Assembly: GCA_021234155.1 (NCBI GenBank)
Contig: JAJEKV010000010.1
Span: 10,650,511 to 10,714,510, forward strand
Source of the DNA: Isoetes taiwanensis
Lineage: Eukaryota > Streptophyta > Lycopodiopsida > Isoetales > Isoetaceae
Reading direction: 5' to 3'
DNA length: 64,000 nt
The position numbers were made by a program, and so were the translations under genes. The notes beneath the pieces were generated by a model, which saw nothing but the letters and a program-made list of their open reading frames with translations, had not been told where the DNA came from and did no database searches. Of this stretch, positions 1 to 11,456 are shown piece by piece (position 1 is the first letter of the stretch; each line of letters starts with the position of its first letter).

Positions 1-173
1 CCTATTCAGGTCTCAATTTGAGAACAATGCATAAAATTGAGAAATTGAAGAGCATATATTAAGTTCCATTTGTTAATACAATACACAAAGTTTGAATTGA
101 AAATTGAATTACAATTGAAAATTGAGTAGGCCTATAAAATACAACTACGTTAAATAATAACTTTGTCCATGAT

Positions 174-1052
174 TCAACCCACAAGCTTCAAGTTCCACTT
201 TGCTTTCTCGGCATTCTTCTCTGGTATCTTGTGTGCATTCAGTTTTGAAATGTCTTTACCTCCCCAAGGTTGATACGAGAACAAGATACAACTTGTTAGT
301 TCACGTCTTGGAGGATCTAATGGATTTCTCACCCACTGTTTACTCCAACAATTCTCATACAATGCCTTTTCATCAGTTCCTTTCTTTCTAGTGCCTCGTG
401 GTGTCCACTATTGAACCATGAACCAATATTTATTTGGGTCCTTTGAATTTTCATCTGGAAGAGGGTCTGAGAGTGCTTCCCCTAGCCATACAAGATATAT
501 GTCAGGATCGCTAGGTCTGACAAGGACAAAGCATCCTTTTTTTATGTCCTCACTTACTTCCCATTCTGGCAAGTCATGCCATTTAGGTCTAGATGCTTTG
601 CTACCAACATGCCATGCAGATAAAGGATCTCGCCTTTTCCTGAATTCTCCAATTTCACAGTTATCAAAGCTTTCACCTTTCCATCGTGATGCAGGTAGAA
701 AACCATCTTTTAAAGGACCAGCTGTAATGTCTACATTTTGTAAAGAGTCTAGTACTCTTTTCCAATATCCAATAGTATTATAAAGACAAGTAGCCTTTTC
801 TTCCCCAGTGCTAGGGTGTTTCATCATCTGCTCCCAATGACTAATGAATTGCTGTACTCCTTTAGTCAACGATTGCATGTCCTTCAAGCTTCCATAAGGT
901 AGCAAGCTTTGTGGCTCACCTGTGGGTATTTTGGGCTTCCCATTTTCATCACGTTTCCACATCTCAATCAGATCACCCCAATTGTCATCAGAAGGGTGCA
1001 TCTTACACTGCATAATTGGGATACCTTCTCTAACCCAAAACTTAAACTGCAA
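174..1052 (-). pseudogene. DUF7869-like transposon protein, copy A (C-terminal half)
   Basis: The minus strand encodes a 214-residue stretch (1052 down to 408) followed in the same frame, after a single TAG, by a further stretch to 174. It is collinear with the C-terminal part of copies B (16878-20300) and C (42727-45222): a DGIP-like strand, the motif RDENGKPKIP, an LTK...HW helix, a W-rich spacer, a barrel-like segment with FVLVRPSDPDIYLVWLG, and a final YENCW block. The in-frame TAG falls where copy C has the second codon of Trp-Trp, so a TGG to TAG change is the simple explanation. The catalytic-looking half present in B and C is missing. Family identity (DUF7869-type) is from memory; the homology among the three copies is seen directly. 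Confidence 0.7.
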
Positions 1053-1099
1053 TATTTATCATCTCTTCCCGTCTCTGTTGTTTCTTCCCTTTCGATGGC

Positions 1100-1689
1100 T
1101 GTCTCTAGCCCCCCTGAACAGATCTCGGCCCCTGATGGTGGAATTTGGCTGTGATGGTGCTTTCTATGGCTCTAATTTTGGAAACTTTATGTAATCTGTC
1201 TATGTTGACAGTTCTTTGTTCAGTTCTTTTCCTGTTTTCTACTGTATAGGCTCTGAGCCTTTATCCTGTATGTTTTGATTTATGATTAATATAATCCTTC
1301 CTTTTCCTCAAAAAAAAAAAAAAAGAGAATTGCAGGTAACAGTACCTGAAGGATGCAAAGAGCAAGCCGTTATACTACGTCAAGGCAAGCAGTTGCAGGG
1401 GACTGCACAATCACAATATAACAACACAAGCAATGGGGCAGTGTCATGCTCGTTGGAGATTTCAATGCACGCATTGGTGCAGAACAGCCTGCGATTTCAC
1501 CCCTTGGCAGACAATGTATTGCAACTGCACCCTTCAGAAGGAGCTTGGATACGGATCTTCGATGACAATTGGTAGGCAGCTTTCGTTGCTTTGCAGTATT
1601 TGCAATGGACTGGCACTCCACTCACGAGTAGAATTATAGACAAGAGAATCAGGGGGTTGGGTTTAGTGTGGTGAACTATGTACTAGTGG
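1100..1689 (+). mobile_element. LINE-derived chimeric block D1
   Basis: The first of two ~600 bp near-identical blocks. It starts with what looks like a LINE 3' end (…CTGTATGTTTTGATTTATG, then TTCCTC and an A14 tract at about 1311-1324). It continues into a LINE endonuclease fragment whose frame contains LVGDFNARIGAEQ at about 1450-1488; GDFNARIG is the hallmark of the apurinic-type endonuclease of L1-like elements. A 3' end followed by an endonuclease (5' part of ORF2) is not a normal element order, so this is a chimera of two LINE pieces. A stop just upstream of the GDFN frame shows it is dead. The copy at 4280-4902 shares the whole arrangement. Confidence 0.6.
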
Positions 1690-1706
1690 CAAATTCTTCA
1701 TGTCAT

Positions 1707-4278
1707 CCTAAGGCGGGATTATATCCTGCCTACAAAGTGTGCATGTAAGGCAAAAGTTTTGCCCAACGGATGTGTGGTGAGTTGGTATAGGTCTAGTAAT
1801 GCCAAAATAAATGTACATTTGGTCATGGGTTCAAACCTTGCCAATGTATGTTTATCTTTGGGAGTTGGTTACTGGGGTTATACGATGATGATCCCCGACG
1901 TGGTAGAACTTAAAAGCCTATACGTGTCCTCCACTTTGGCTGCCGCAAGGCAGTGGGATAAGCTAGCTAGTCTGTACAAGATTAGTCTAGTATGGACCTT
2001 AAACAAAGTAATAAAAAAACAATGGGACTATGGTAGGTAGCACTAGGATGGTGAGGCTAAAAAAGCCATGCCCCGGACCTCGATTTCCTAAGGCGGGATT
2101 ATATCCTGCCTACAAAGTGTGCATGTAAGGCAAAAGTTTTGCCCAACGGATGTGTGGTGAGTTGGTATATGTCTAGTAATGCCAAAATAAATGTACATTT
2201 GGTCATGGGTTCAAACCTTGCCAATGTATGTTTATTTTTTTGGCGTTATTCTTGGGGTTATCATGATGATGATCCCCGACGTGGTAGAACTTAAAAGCCT
2301 ATAATGCGTGTCCTCCACTTTAGGCTTGCCGCAAAGCGGGGATAAGCTAGCTAGTCTGTACAAGATTAGTCTAGTATGGACCTTAAACAAAGTAATAAAA
2401 AAACAATGGGACTATGGTAGGTAGCACTAGGATGGTGAGGCTAAAAAAGCTATGCCCCTAGAGTTGCCCCTAGGACCTCGATTTCCTAAGGCGGGATTAT
2501 ATCCTGCCTACAAAGTGTGCATGTAAGGCAAAAGTTTTGCCCAACGGATGTGTGGTGAGTTGGTATAGGTCTAGTAATGCCAAAATAAATGTACATTTGG
2601 TCATGGGTTCAAACCTTGCCAATGTATGTTTATCTTTGGGAGTTGGTTACTGGGGTTATACGATGATGATCCCCGATGTGGTAGAACTTAAAAGCCTATC
2701 ACGTGTCCTCCCACTTTGGTCAGCCCGCAAAGGCGATGGGATAAGCTAGCTAGTCTGTACAAGATTAGTCTAGTATGGACCTTAAACAAAGTAATAAAAA
2801 AACAATGGGACTATGGTAGGTAGCACTAGGATGGTGAGGCTAAAAAAGCCATGCCCCTAGAGTTGCCTCTAGGACCTCGATTTCCTAAGGCAGGATTATA
2901 TCCTGCCTACAAAGTGTGCATGTAAGGCAAAAGTTTTGCCCAACAGATGTGTGGTGAGTTGGTATAAGTCTAGTAATGCCAAAATAAATGTACATTTGGT
3001 CATGGGTTCAAACCTTGTCAATGTATGTTTATCTTTGGGAGTTGGTTACTGGGGTTATACGATGATGATCCCCGACGTGGTAGAACTTAAAAGCCTATCG
3101 TGTCCTCCACTTTGGTCTGCCGCAAAGGCGGGGGATAAACTAGCTAGTCCGCAGTACAAGATTAGTCTAGTATGGACCTTAAACAAAGTAATAAAAAAAC
3201 AATGGGACTATGGTAGGTAGCACTAGGATGGTGAGGCTAAAAAAGCCATGCCCTTAGAGTTGCCCCTAGGACCTCGATTTCCTAAGGCGGGATTATATCC
3301 TGCCTACAAAGTGTGCATGTAAGGCAAAAGTTTTGCCCAACGGATGTGTGGTGAGTTGGTATAGGTCTAGTAATGCCAAAATAAATGTACATTTGGTCAT
3401 GGGTTCAAATCTTGCCAATGTATGTTTATCTTTGGGAGTTGGTTACTGGGGTTATACGATGATGATCCCCGACGTGGTAGAACTTAAAAGCTTATACGTG
3501 TCCTCCACTTTGGCTACTGCCTTGACCTTAAACAAAGTAATAAAAAAACAATGGGACTATGGTAGGTAGCACTAGGATGGTGAGGCTAAAAAAGCCATGC
3601 CCCTAGAGTTGCCCCTAGGACCTCGATTTCCTAAGGCGGGATTATATCCTGCCTACAAAGTGTGCATGTAAGGCAAAAATTTTGCCCAACGGATGTGTGG
3701 TGAGTTGGTATAGGCTAGTAATGCCAAAATAAATGTACATTTGGTCATGGGTTCAAACCTTGCCAATGTATGTTTATCTTTGGGAGTTGGTTACTGGGGT
3801 TATACGATGATGATCCCCAACGTGGTAGAACTTAAAAGCCTATACGTGTCCTCCACTTTGGTCAGCCGCAAAGGCGATGGGATAAGCTAGCTAGTCTGTA
3901 CAAGATTAGTCTAGTATGGACCTTAAACAAAGTAATAAAAAAACAATGGGACTATGGTAGGTAGCACTAGGATGGTGAGGCTAAAAAAGCCATGCCCCTA
4001 GAGTTGCCCCTAGGACCTCGATTTCCTAAGGCGGGATTATATCCTGCCTATAAAGTGTGCATGTAAGGCAAAAGTTTTGCCCAACGGATGTGTGGTGAGT
4101 TGGTATAGGTCTAGTAATGCCAAAATAAATGTATATTTGGTCATGGGTTCAAACCTTGCCAATGTATGTTTATCTTTGGGAGTTGGTTACTGGGGTTATA
4201 CTATGATGATCCCCGACGTGGTAGAACTTAAAAGCTAGCTGTACAAGATTAGTCTAGTATGGACCTTAAACAAAGTAT
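1707..4278 (+). repeat. Tandem array of ~397 bp tRNA-like units (6 full, 1 partial)
   Basis: Units start at 1707, 2087, 2485, 2884, 3281, 3630 and 4025. Lengths are 380, 398, 399, 397, 349 and 395, and the last unit breaks off near 4278. Units are almost identical apart from a variable segment of 20-50 bp and one ~50 bp deletion in unit 5. Each unit opens with a hairpin, GGCGGGATTATATCCTGCC, then a perfect 7 bp palindrome, GGCAAAAGTTTTGCC. An A-box-like segment (TGGTGAGTTGG) and a B-box-like GGTTCAAACC lie about 50 nt apart, as in a tRNA-derived SINE. A third small hairpin, GGCTAAAAAAGCC, sits near the end. The recurring ~70-94 codon ORFs in the units are by-products of the repeat. SINE ancestry is an inference. 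Confidence 0.85.
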
Positions 4279-4279
4279 T

Positions 4280-4488
4280 TGTCTCTAGCCCCCCTGAACA
4301 GATCTCAGCCCTTGATGGTGGAATTTGGCTGTGATGGTGCTTTCTATGGCTCTAATATTGGAAACTTTATGTAATCTGTCTATGTTGACAGTTCTTTGTT
4401 CAGTTCTTTTCCTGTTTTCTACTGTATAGGCTCTGAGCCTTTATCCTGTATGTTTTGATTTATGATTAATATAATCCTTCCTTTTCCT

Positions 4489-4523
<35 letters not shown>

Positions 4524-4902
4524 AGAGAATTGCAGGTAACAGTTCCTGAAGGATGCAAAGAGCAAGCCATTATACTACGTCAAGGCAAGCAGTTGCAGGG
4601 GACTGCACAATCACAATATACAACACAAGCAATGGGGCAGTGTCATGCTCGTTGGAGATTTCAATGCACGCATTGGTGCAGAACAGCCTGCGATTTCACC
4701 CCTTGGCAGACAATGTATTGCAACTGCACCCTTCAGAAGGAGCTTGGACACGGATCTTCGATGACAATCAGGTGATGCATTATGGTAGGCAGCTTTCGTT
4801 GCTTTGCAGTATTTGCAATGGACTGGCACTCCACTCACGAGTAGAATTATAGACAAGAGAATCAGGGGGTTGGGTTTAGTGTGGTGAACTATGTACTGGT
4901 GG
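4280..4902 (+). mobile_element. LINE-derived chimeric block D2
   Basis: The second copy of the block at 1100-1689, with the same LINE 3' end, a longer A-tract (about 4491-4520) and the same endonuclease fragment with GDFNARIG. It differs by an extra ~18 bp after GATGACAAT and a few substitutions. It abuts the broken end of the tandem array at about 4279, so the array is bracketed by direct copies of one block. Confidence 0.65.
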
Positions 4903-6045
4903 ATCAAGGATGACATGAAGAATTTGATTATTTCTTGCTCACAGATCCAGCTTCTCACACTTAAATCTTCTCAATTTATATTTATTCTCTGTTACACAAG
5001 TTAATCTTTCCTTTTGATTGTATGGATTAAACATAGGTTGGGAGTTTTATCCCCTGAGCAGAACAAAAAATATATTTATAAAAACTAGGCCTTGCATTTA
5101 ATCTTCTCAATCTTACTTAGTTCTATCTGATTCTAAGACACAGCTTGGAAGTCCAAAAAGTGTTTTTCTGCTCTACATTTAAGTGAACTTGATGGAATAC
5201 TACTGTTTGTCTGCATCCAAGAATGATGACAACAAGGTTATTGATTATGTAAATTTTGTAACTTTTGAAATAGAATGTGCATAATCATACTAAGCATCAA
5301 TGACAAAAGTTACAAGAGACTTTGGCCAATAACTCCCAATCCCTAGGTAAAATAAGGGAGACATCCCATTAATCTAAAAAAAATTAAAGGTAAGAAGTTT
5401 GACATTCCATTAATCTTAACAAATTAAAGGTGACATCCCATTAATTTTAAAGACTCCTAGATAAAATAAGGAAGACATCCCACTAATCTTCAAATAATAC
5501 ATTTTGAACCAATGCTCTCAGAACAACATGAGTCTTGACAAGTAAACTCGACAATATAACATAACTGTATACTAACAGTATATTAACACCATTATACTAT
5601 TAGTCAATGCAAAATCAATAAAGTCTACCATGACAACCAATTGCCAGAACATGTCTACAAAACATCTATTACAAGCTGTTCATTCAAAGGTAACTTTAAC
5701 CTGTGAGATCATTTTCAATGTATTATCTTAAAGTTGAATACACATTGTCTCCTTCCCATGAAGGAGGCTATTTATGTCAAACATGTGCACAACATTTGGA
5801 TTGGCTCTTGAACAACACGAGTTGTATAGTTCGCGTGATATGATACAAAGAATTATGCATTAAACATATGATAGGTTAGGATTGTTCATAAATAGATTAA
5901 TTCAATGGCTTAAATGGACAAAATCCTTTTCTATGTCACGACAATACCAAACTTGGCTTTCAGTATCATCTCATTCAAACTTGGATCGGGACCTATAGTG
6001 CAAAGCTACAGTAAGGAAGCAAAAGGGCATAAAAAATGAGTATCA
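4903..6045. other. AT-rich spacer with short imperfect repeats
   Basis: No convincing gene. At about 5355-5490 a motif resembling GACATCCCATTAATCT recurs three or four times, separated by AAATTAAAGG-type sequence. The rest is AT-rich spacer up to the target duplication of the gypsy element at 6046. Confidence 0.5.
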
Positions 6046-6050
6046 TAGAC

Positions 6051-6640
6051 TGTTTGGGGTCTGGGTTCGGGAACTCCTGGAAGACAGCCCTCTGTGAGGA
6101 CCCGTGGATCTAACAGGAGAGTCCGGGGGACTATGTCACGCGGGATTTGCAAGAAGAGAAGAAGAAGAAGAAAACAGAACAAATGAGAGAAAGATGATAA
6201 GCTTCCTTGATATCAATGATGAACATACATGAGCTCTCGCAATAGAGAGAAAACTGAAAGGAGACAAGACTCAAAACTCATCTAAAAAATCATGTGCTAG
6301 CTCTACTCATATATATAGTACAATGGCCTTGGGCCCAATATAGACACTCTGACTGATCTCGGTGCCCGACTCACGGAAGGAGGCCTGATCTTGCAGAATG
6401 TTGGCGGTGCCTCTTGAAGTGCCTAGAATCTCACCGACGCCGACGCTGGCGGTGACGGGTCCGTCACTTGTCCGAGCGGCGCCTCTTGTTGATTCGGGCC
6501 AAAGGCTTTGATCAAGTGGTTCGCTGCTTGGTCTTCATGAGCCTTTGATGGCTGACCCGTGGGTCAACCGAGGATCCTTGAGCTTGACCCAGTGCATGCA
6601 GATGCATGAATAGTCCCGTATGTGAGGCACCAGACTAACA
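6051..6640 (-). repeat. 3' LTR of gypsy element
   Basis: 590 bp, bounded TG…CA in element orientation. Compared with the other LTR it shows many small indels and substitutions, densest in the last 300 bp. Confidence 0.92.
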
Positions 6641-6649
6641 CTCCCCACC
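6641..6649 (-). promoter_or_regulatory. Polypurine tract of gypsy element
   Basis: On the minus strand GGTGGGGAG lies directly before the TG of the 3' LTR, the expected place for the plus-strand primer. Confidence 0.7.
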
Positions 6650-6815
6650 AAACGACACTCGAGAAGAAAAAGGAGGAAGTGTTTCGAGGGCGGAAGCCAT
6701 CTGCGAAAGTGATCCTCACGGAGTGAGGACGGGGGCACCATTATGGTAATCGGCTAATGAGATCCCGGCGTGTTTGAAGAGCAGGAGGAGTGTTTTGGCC
6801 AAGGGCGGATCTGCA

Positions 6816-9607
6816 TCAATAAGAAAGCGAGCGTACCATGTCTTCAAAGGGCAGCTGTCCGAAGAAATGTACCGACATTCCATGAGGAGACAGTCCGAGG
6901 CCAAAGGCACCGACACCGCATTCGGATTGCAGTGAAAAATGGGACGCCGCCCGATTTAAGGAGCTTAGCAAAATGCATTTGAGAGCAGCGCAAAATCCCG
7001 CTTGAAGATGGATCAAGGATCGTGTGAGGTGGTGGCATTCTCGCAAGAAGGTGTCAAGACCATGAAGCGCATCCGCCAGCGCGCCAACCACGCCATTAGC
7101 AATGTAGATCCAATTCGTGGTGGTATCCAGAGTGGCACCTTCTTCCCAATGTGAACGGGCGAACAAAACGCGGGATCCCACCGGAGATCCGCCGAGATCC
7201 GAGGTGGTGTACATCCCAAGATGACCATCCATGACCTTGGTCCAAAAAGGAAGGCGCCAATCGAAGTCGAACCTGGGTGGGAGGTACGCCCGGGAAGCAT
7301 AGGGAGAAGGAACCATGCCCGCATGGGTGGAGTTCTTGGCGGTCTCCCCCAATTGACCGACAAGATCCGGATCAAGAGCCCCGACACCAACGATGCCAAA
7401 GAGAAGCAGAGTCGAGAGTTGACAGGAGGCTATCCCATCCCGTGGGGACCGTCTTGCTATCCAACGAGCTTGTAACCGATTGTAACCCGGCGAGGTGCCG
7501 ATATAAATTTGTGCATAGGGAAGATCCTCGGGATGTCCTAGATACTTCCTGATTTGTTGCAGCGCTTCCGCTTGCCAGAGAGATAAATGATTGGCAAGCT
7601 CAGGCATGTACTCCTGATGAAGAGTTTGGGTCTGAGCAGGATCCGCAAGATATGGATTGTTATCCTGAAGCACCCATTGCACAGCGGGGTCACCATGAAA
7701 AAGCTGGCGTGGCCCATTTCCAAAGTTTTCCTGTGTATCACCTAGATAGAAATCATGAAATATGTAAGCCATGGGCTGAACCACTCTGAAGGTGATAAAG
7801 TCTGGATCGGCACAGTGTATGAGATCAAAGACCACAAGGGCACAGCACAACCCTTTGTCTTCAATGGAGAGTTCTGGCCAAATCCGAAGAAAATCTGCAC
7901 TGCTCAGGGGAATATCCACAGGGCCATCTGCCGCATGCCACCGAAGGAAGAGGTGGCGCCGAGCAACCACATAATCGTGGATAGCGGAGGAGGGAACTGA
8001 AAAGTCAACAGGCATTCTCGTTAAGAATGGCGGTATGGGCGCCAAGTTTTGCTTGAGCCTCATCAATGACCCGATCAATAGCTTGCTGCAAAATTGTTCG
8101 AGATCACGGATCCGGTTGTCCCTTTCGAGCAGCAGGCGTGACTGGTCACGGACCCGTTTCTCAGAAGTGTTGACCTGGGAGGAGGATTTCCCCGGAGTAT
8201 TGAGACGAAGCACGGCAATCTCCGCGTCATCCAGTATCTTCTGTTTCTGCACCTCTGTAAGCTGATCTTGAAGAGAGGTGAGCTGAGAGGTTCAGTAGAA
8301 AGTCGAGCCGTCAAAGGAGGCGACTTGAGCGTCCCGTTCTGTAAGGTTTTGAACTTGAGTGCTGAAGTTTTCACAAAGTTCGGAGTACAAGGCGTTGAGC
8401 TTAGCAATATCTGCATCCTTGGTACTCAGGAGAGCGGCTTTGGACTTGTTGTGCTCCAATAGAGTCTGAATTTCTGATTGGAGCTGAGCCTGTTGATCTG
8501 CAAGTTGGCTGACTTGAGCTTGTGCACTTTTGAGATCTGCATGAGCCTGTAAGAGAGCTTCATGCTTGTCTTGAAGTTTGGCCTCCAAAGTTGCAACTTG
8601 GGCGCTTCGGCCTTGAAGGTCCCGTGTACCGCGATCGAGGCTTCTAGTGCCCGTTGAACCCCGCTCATAAGAGCGTCTTGGGATTCTTGTAACTTGAGAG
8701 CAGCGGCAGAGCATCCCGGCCGGCCGATCTTGATACAACAACCCACGAGGGTGGTGTGGTGGTGGAGCCGGCTGTTGCCTGGTTTGTGATGTTTGGGAAA
8801 AATGGTGTGAAGTGGATGGTGTAGCGGAGGAGGAGACAGTGACATGGGTGTGCGGACTTTGGACATGACCAGGGGAAGACGGGCGTGAAGTGCCAGCTTG
8901 GTGAGTTATTGGAAGGGAGCGCTGAGTGGAATTATGAGAATTTGGTGGTGTGGGAGGGAAGTAATGACGGATGAGGGCTTGAAAGTGGCCTCCCACAGAA
9001 ACTTCAGAAATGGAAGTGGTACCCCTAAGGCGGTCCATTTCTTGGAGAAGACGATAGAACATCATTTGGGGCCAATCTATGTGGTGTTTGGAGTGTGTAG
9101 CAGTGAGGACCAGGTTATAGAAAGGCTTATTGATATGGGTGTTCTTGATAGAATACCCAAGGAACTTTCGCCACAGAAATTTAACAAAGGTTTCGTGAGG
9201 CTTGTCGATATTGGTCAGACGATGGACATTGGCATGATAAGCAGGTGCACCAAACTCGTGACATCGAGATCCTGTATAGCAGACCATGATACACAAGGGG
9301 TGTGCAAGGGAATATGAAATACCTCGTAAATCAAATGTTGAGTCAAATAAATGGTGGTGCCATCGACCCGCGATGGTGTAGCCTTGGGGTCGTTAACGAT
9401 ATTGGCGATGAACCGCTTCAACCGGGTCGATTTGGAGCCTAAGTTCCATTTGAGAGAATTCAGAAAAGCTTGTATGCTCAAAATGACTTCTTTATTTGGG
9501 CCAACAAGGGCGTCACGGAAAGTGGGCGTCAAGAAAGATACAGATGCAAAAAGAGCCGGATCCTTGGGAGCAGTAGCTTGAAGTGTAGAAAATCTTGGGG
9601 CAGCCAT
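6816..9607 (-). pseudogene. Additional 3' ORF of gypsy element (aORF)
   Basis: Downstream of integrase, in sense orientation, lies a long ORF that is not part of the standard gag-pol set. It starts at the ATG at 9607 (MAAPRFSTLQ). The N-terminal ~200 residues resemble the plant transposon-protein type seen in other gypsy elements (weak, from memory). A Pro/Ser/His-rich linker follows, then a clear coiled coil rich in Gln/Ala/Leu (about 8700-8100), then a ~400-residue hydrophobic/aromatic-rich domain I do not recognise. There is a frameshift near 9300 and an in-frame TGA at 8292-8294; the coiled coil continues in the same frame after that stop. It sits in the position of env-like ORFs, but I see no clear signal peptide or transmembrane segment, so I do not call it env. 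Confidence 0.7.
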
Positions 9608-10046
9608 GGTAACGATTTGCCGAAACGAAGAGTGATGCCAAAGGCGGAGGACAAAAGTCGAGCACGGAGGACAAAGGCGCAGAAGAACGAAAAGGTTTTT
9701 AGGGCGCACAACTGGAGGCGAAGAGGTATGAAGAGGGCGAAACTCGAACCGTTGATGGTGCCAGGTGTTAAAAGATGCCAAGAAGGGTATTGAGAGGCAA
9801 AAATTTGGCTAAGTCCCAAAAAACGTAAGGGAGAAGCAATGGACGGTGAGGATGAGACGTGAAAGAAGGATCGGATGTGACAGGTGGCAAAGGACACACA
9901 TTAATGTTCGACTGAGGTTTTTCCTCTTAGGACTTAGTAGATAGGGCTCTGAGCCCGTTTTTGTATATAGGGCAGTGCCCATAGCGGAAATAGCTGGGCT
10001 GCGCCCACATTTTGTAAAAAAATCTCCACTATAATATACCGCCTTT

Positions 10047-11159
10047 CTAGTCACTTTCTGTGGTGTTTGCTTCTTGAACTGTCTCTGTGTGTTGATGTTC
10101 ACTTTCTGTGTGATGAAATGCTTTGAGACAAAAACCATTAACCAATGTAGGTAATGGAGTGCCATCTAACTCAGCCAGTTGGAAAACGCTTGGTCTAACC
10201 ACTTGAACAATTTGATAAGGGCCAAGCCAACGAAACTTGAGTTTACCCGGAAAATTTTTGTACCTGGAATCATAAAGAAGAACCAAATCGCCTTCTTTGA
10301 ATGTTTTTGTCTTCGAGGGCGTTTGTCATGTAAAGATTTTTGCAAATCTGTTGTCCATGAAGAACACGAATATAAGCATCCCGTCGAAGTTCATCCAATC
10401 GTTCTAATTGATAGACCCTTTCTTTGAGTGCACGGCAGGTGGATTATGAGCAGTAGCCAGTTGAAAACGGAGTGTTGGAAGGATGTATTCAAACGGCATG
10501 AGAGCTTCCTGACCATAAACCAATTTAAAAGGAGTGTGACCGGTAGCAATCTTGAAACAAGTATTGTAGGCCCAAAGAACAGTAGGAAGTTTTGTCTGCC
10601 AATCTGTGCGGGAAGCGTCACAAATTTTCTTGAGAATGGTGACCAGAGTTTTGTTGGTGCTTTCTGCCAAACCATTACCTTGAGGATAGTAAGGTGTGCT
10701 CTTGTGATGATGTATCAGGAGATAATCCGTCAGCTCCTTGATAGTATGATTTATGAAATGGACACCACGGTCACTGACCAGCTCCGTGGGGCAGCCGAAT
10801 CGCGTGATAATTTGTTGATAGAGGACCCTAGCTGTGCTTGCTGCAGTGTTGTCTGGAAGTGCACAAGCTTCCGCCCATTTGGTAGCGTAGTCAGTGAGAA
10901 CCAGAATGTAACGGGCACGGGTGTGCCGCGCAGGAGGATCTATAGGTCCCACAAAGTCCATTCCCCATTTGCTGAAGGGAAGTGGCGTGGCGACCGGTGT
11001 CAAGGGAAGAGCGTCACGGGTCGTGGGGGCGCCCCACCAGCCCGGCAAGCGTCCACACGTCTTGGCGTGGGCGTGAGCATCTTTGAAGAGCGTGGGCCAA
11101 TAATACCCCATGAAGGATTTTTGGCGTCTTTGTGGTGTCACCATGAAAATGACCACCAC
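10047..11159 (-). pseudogene. Gypsy integrase
   Basis: The core reads WGMDFVGPI, then LVSDRGVHFI, then NGLAESTNKTL, giving the D, D and E of the DDE triad. The C-terminal region has the GPY/F module (LKFRWLGPYQI) at about 10200. The N-terminal zinc-binding part is only partly legible. A frameshift around 10290-10400 separates core and C-terminal module, so the protein is broken. The enzyme would insert the element cDNA into the genome. Confidence 0.85.
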
Positions 11160-11456
11160 CGAGGCCCTTGATGAGCTTCTCGAACAATATCCGGAACTTC
11201 ATGAGGTAGAACACGGTCGGGGAGGATGGTGTCCTTACCCTTTTGTAGAGATGTCCCAACCATGGTGTAGTCACGGACCTCTCGGAGAAATTGATGGCGA
11301 CAGGATTGTCGCTTGGCGTGAGAGAGCGTCTAGTCTTACGGTGGAAGAGCACCCGTGAGGAGGTGCTTTGTTGAAAATCATGGAACCAATGTGGTGTTAC
11401 CGTGACTAAAAAGAGCTGAGCATCGAGAAAGGCGTCCCGAGACTCCAGTTGAGGGA

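Noticed and set aside
1-30. R1 repeat copy at the window start
   Set aside because: Only about 20 bases (CCTATTCAGGTCTCAATTTG) match R1; too short to annotate as a unit.
1759-3569. Repeated 70-94 codon ORFs starting MPNGCVVSWYRSS
   Set aside because: They recur because the 397 bp unit recurs. They overlap the tRNA-like boxes and hairpins and vary in C-terminus with each indel.
6816-9607. Calling the gypsy extra ORF an envelope gene
   Set aside because: Position alone is suggestive; no clear signal peptide, cleavage site or transmembrane anchor was seen.
10428-11171. 247-codon plus-strand ORF
   Set aside because: It is the antisense shadow of the gypsy integrase, which has the DDE motifs on the minus strand.
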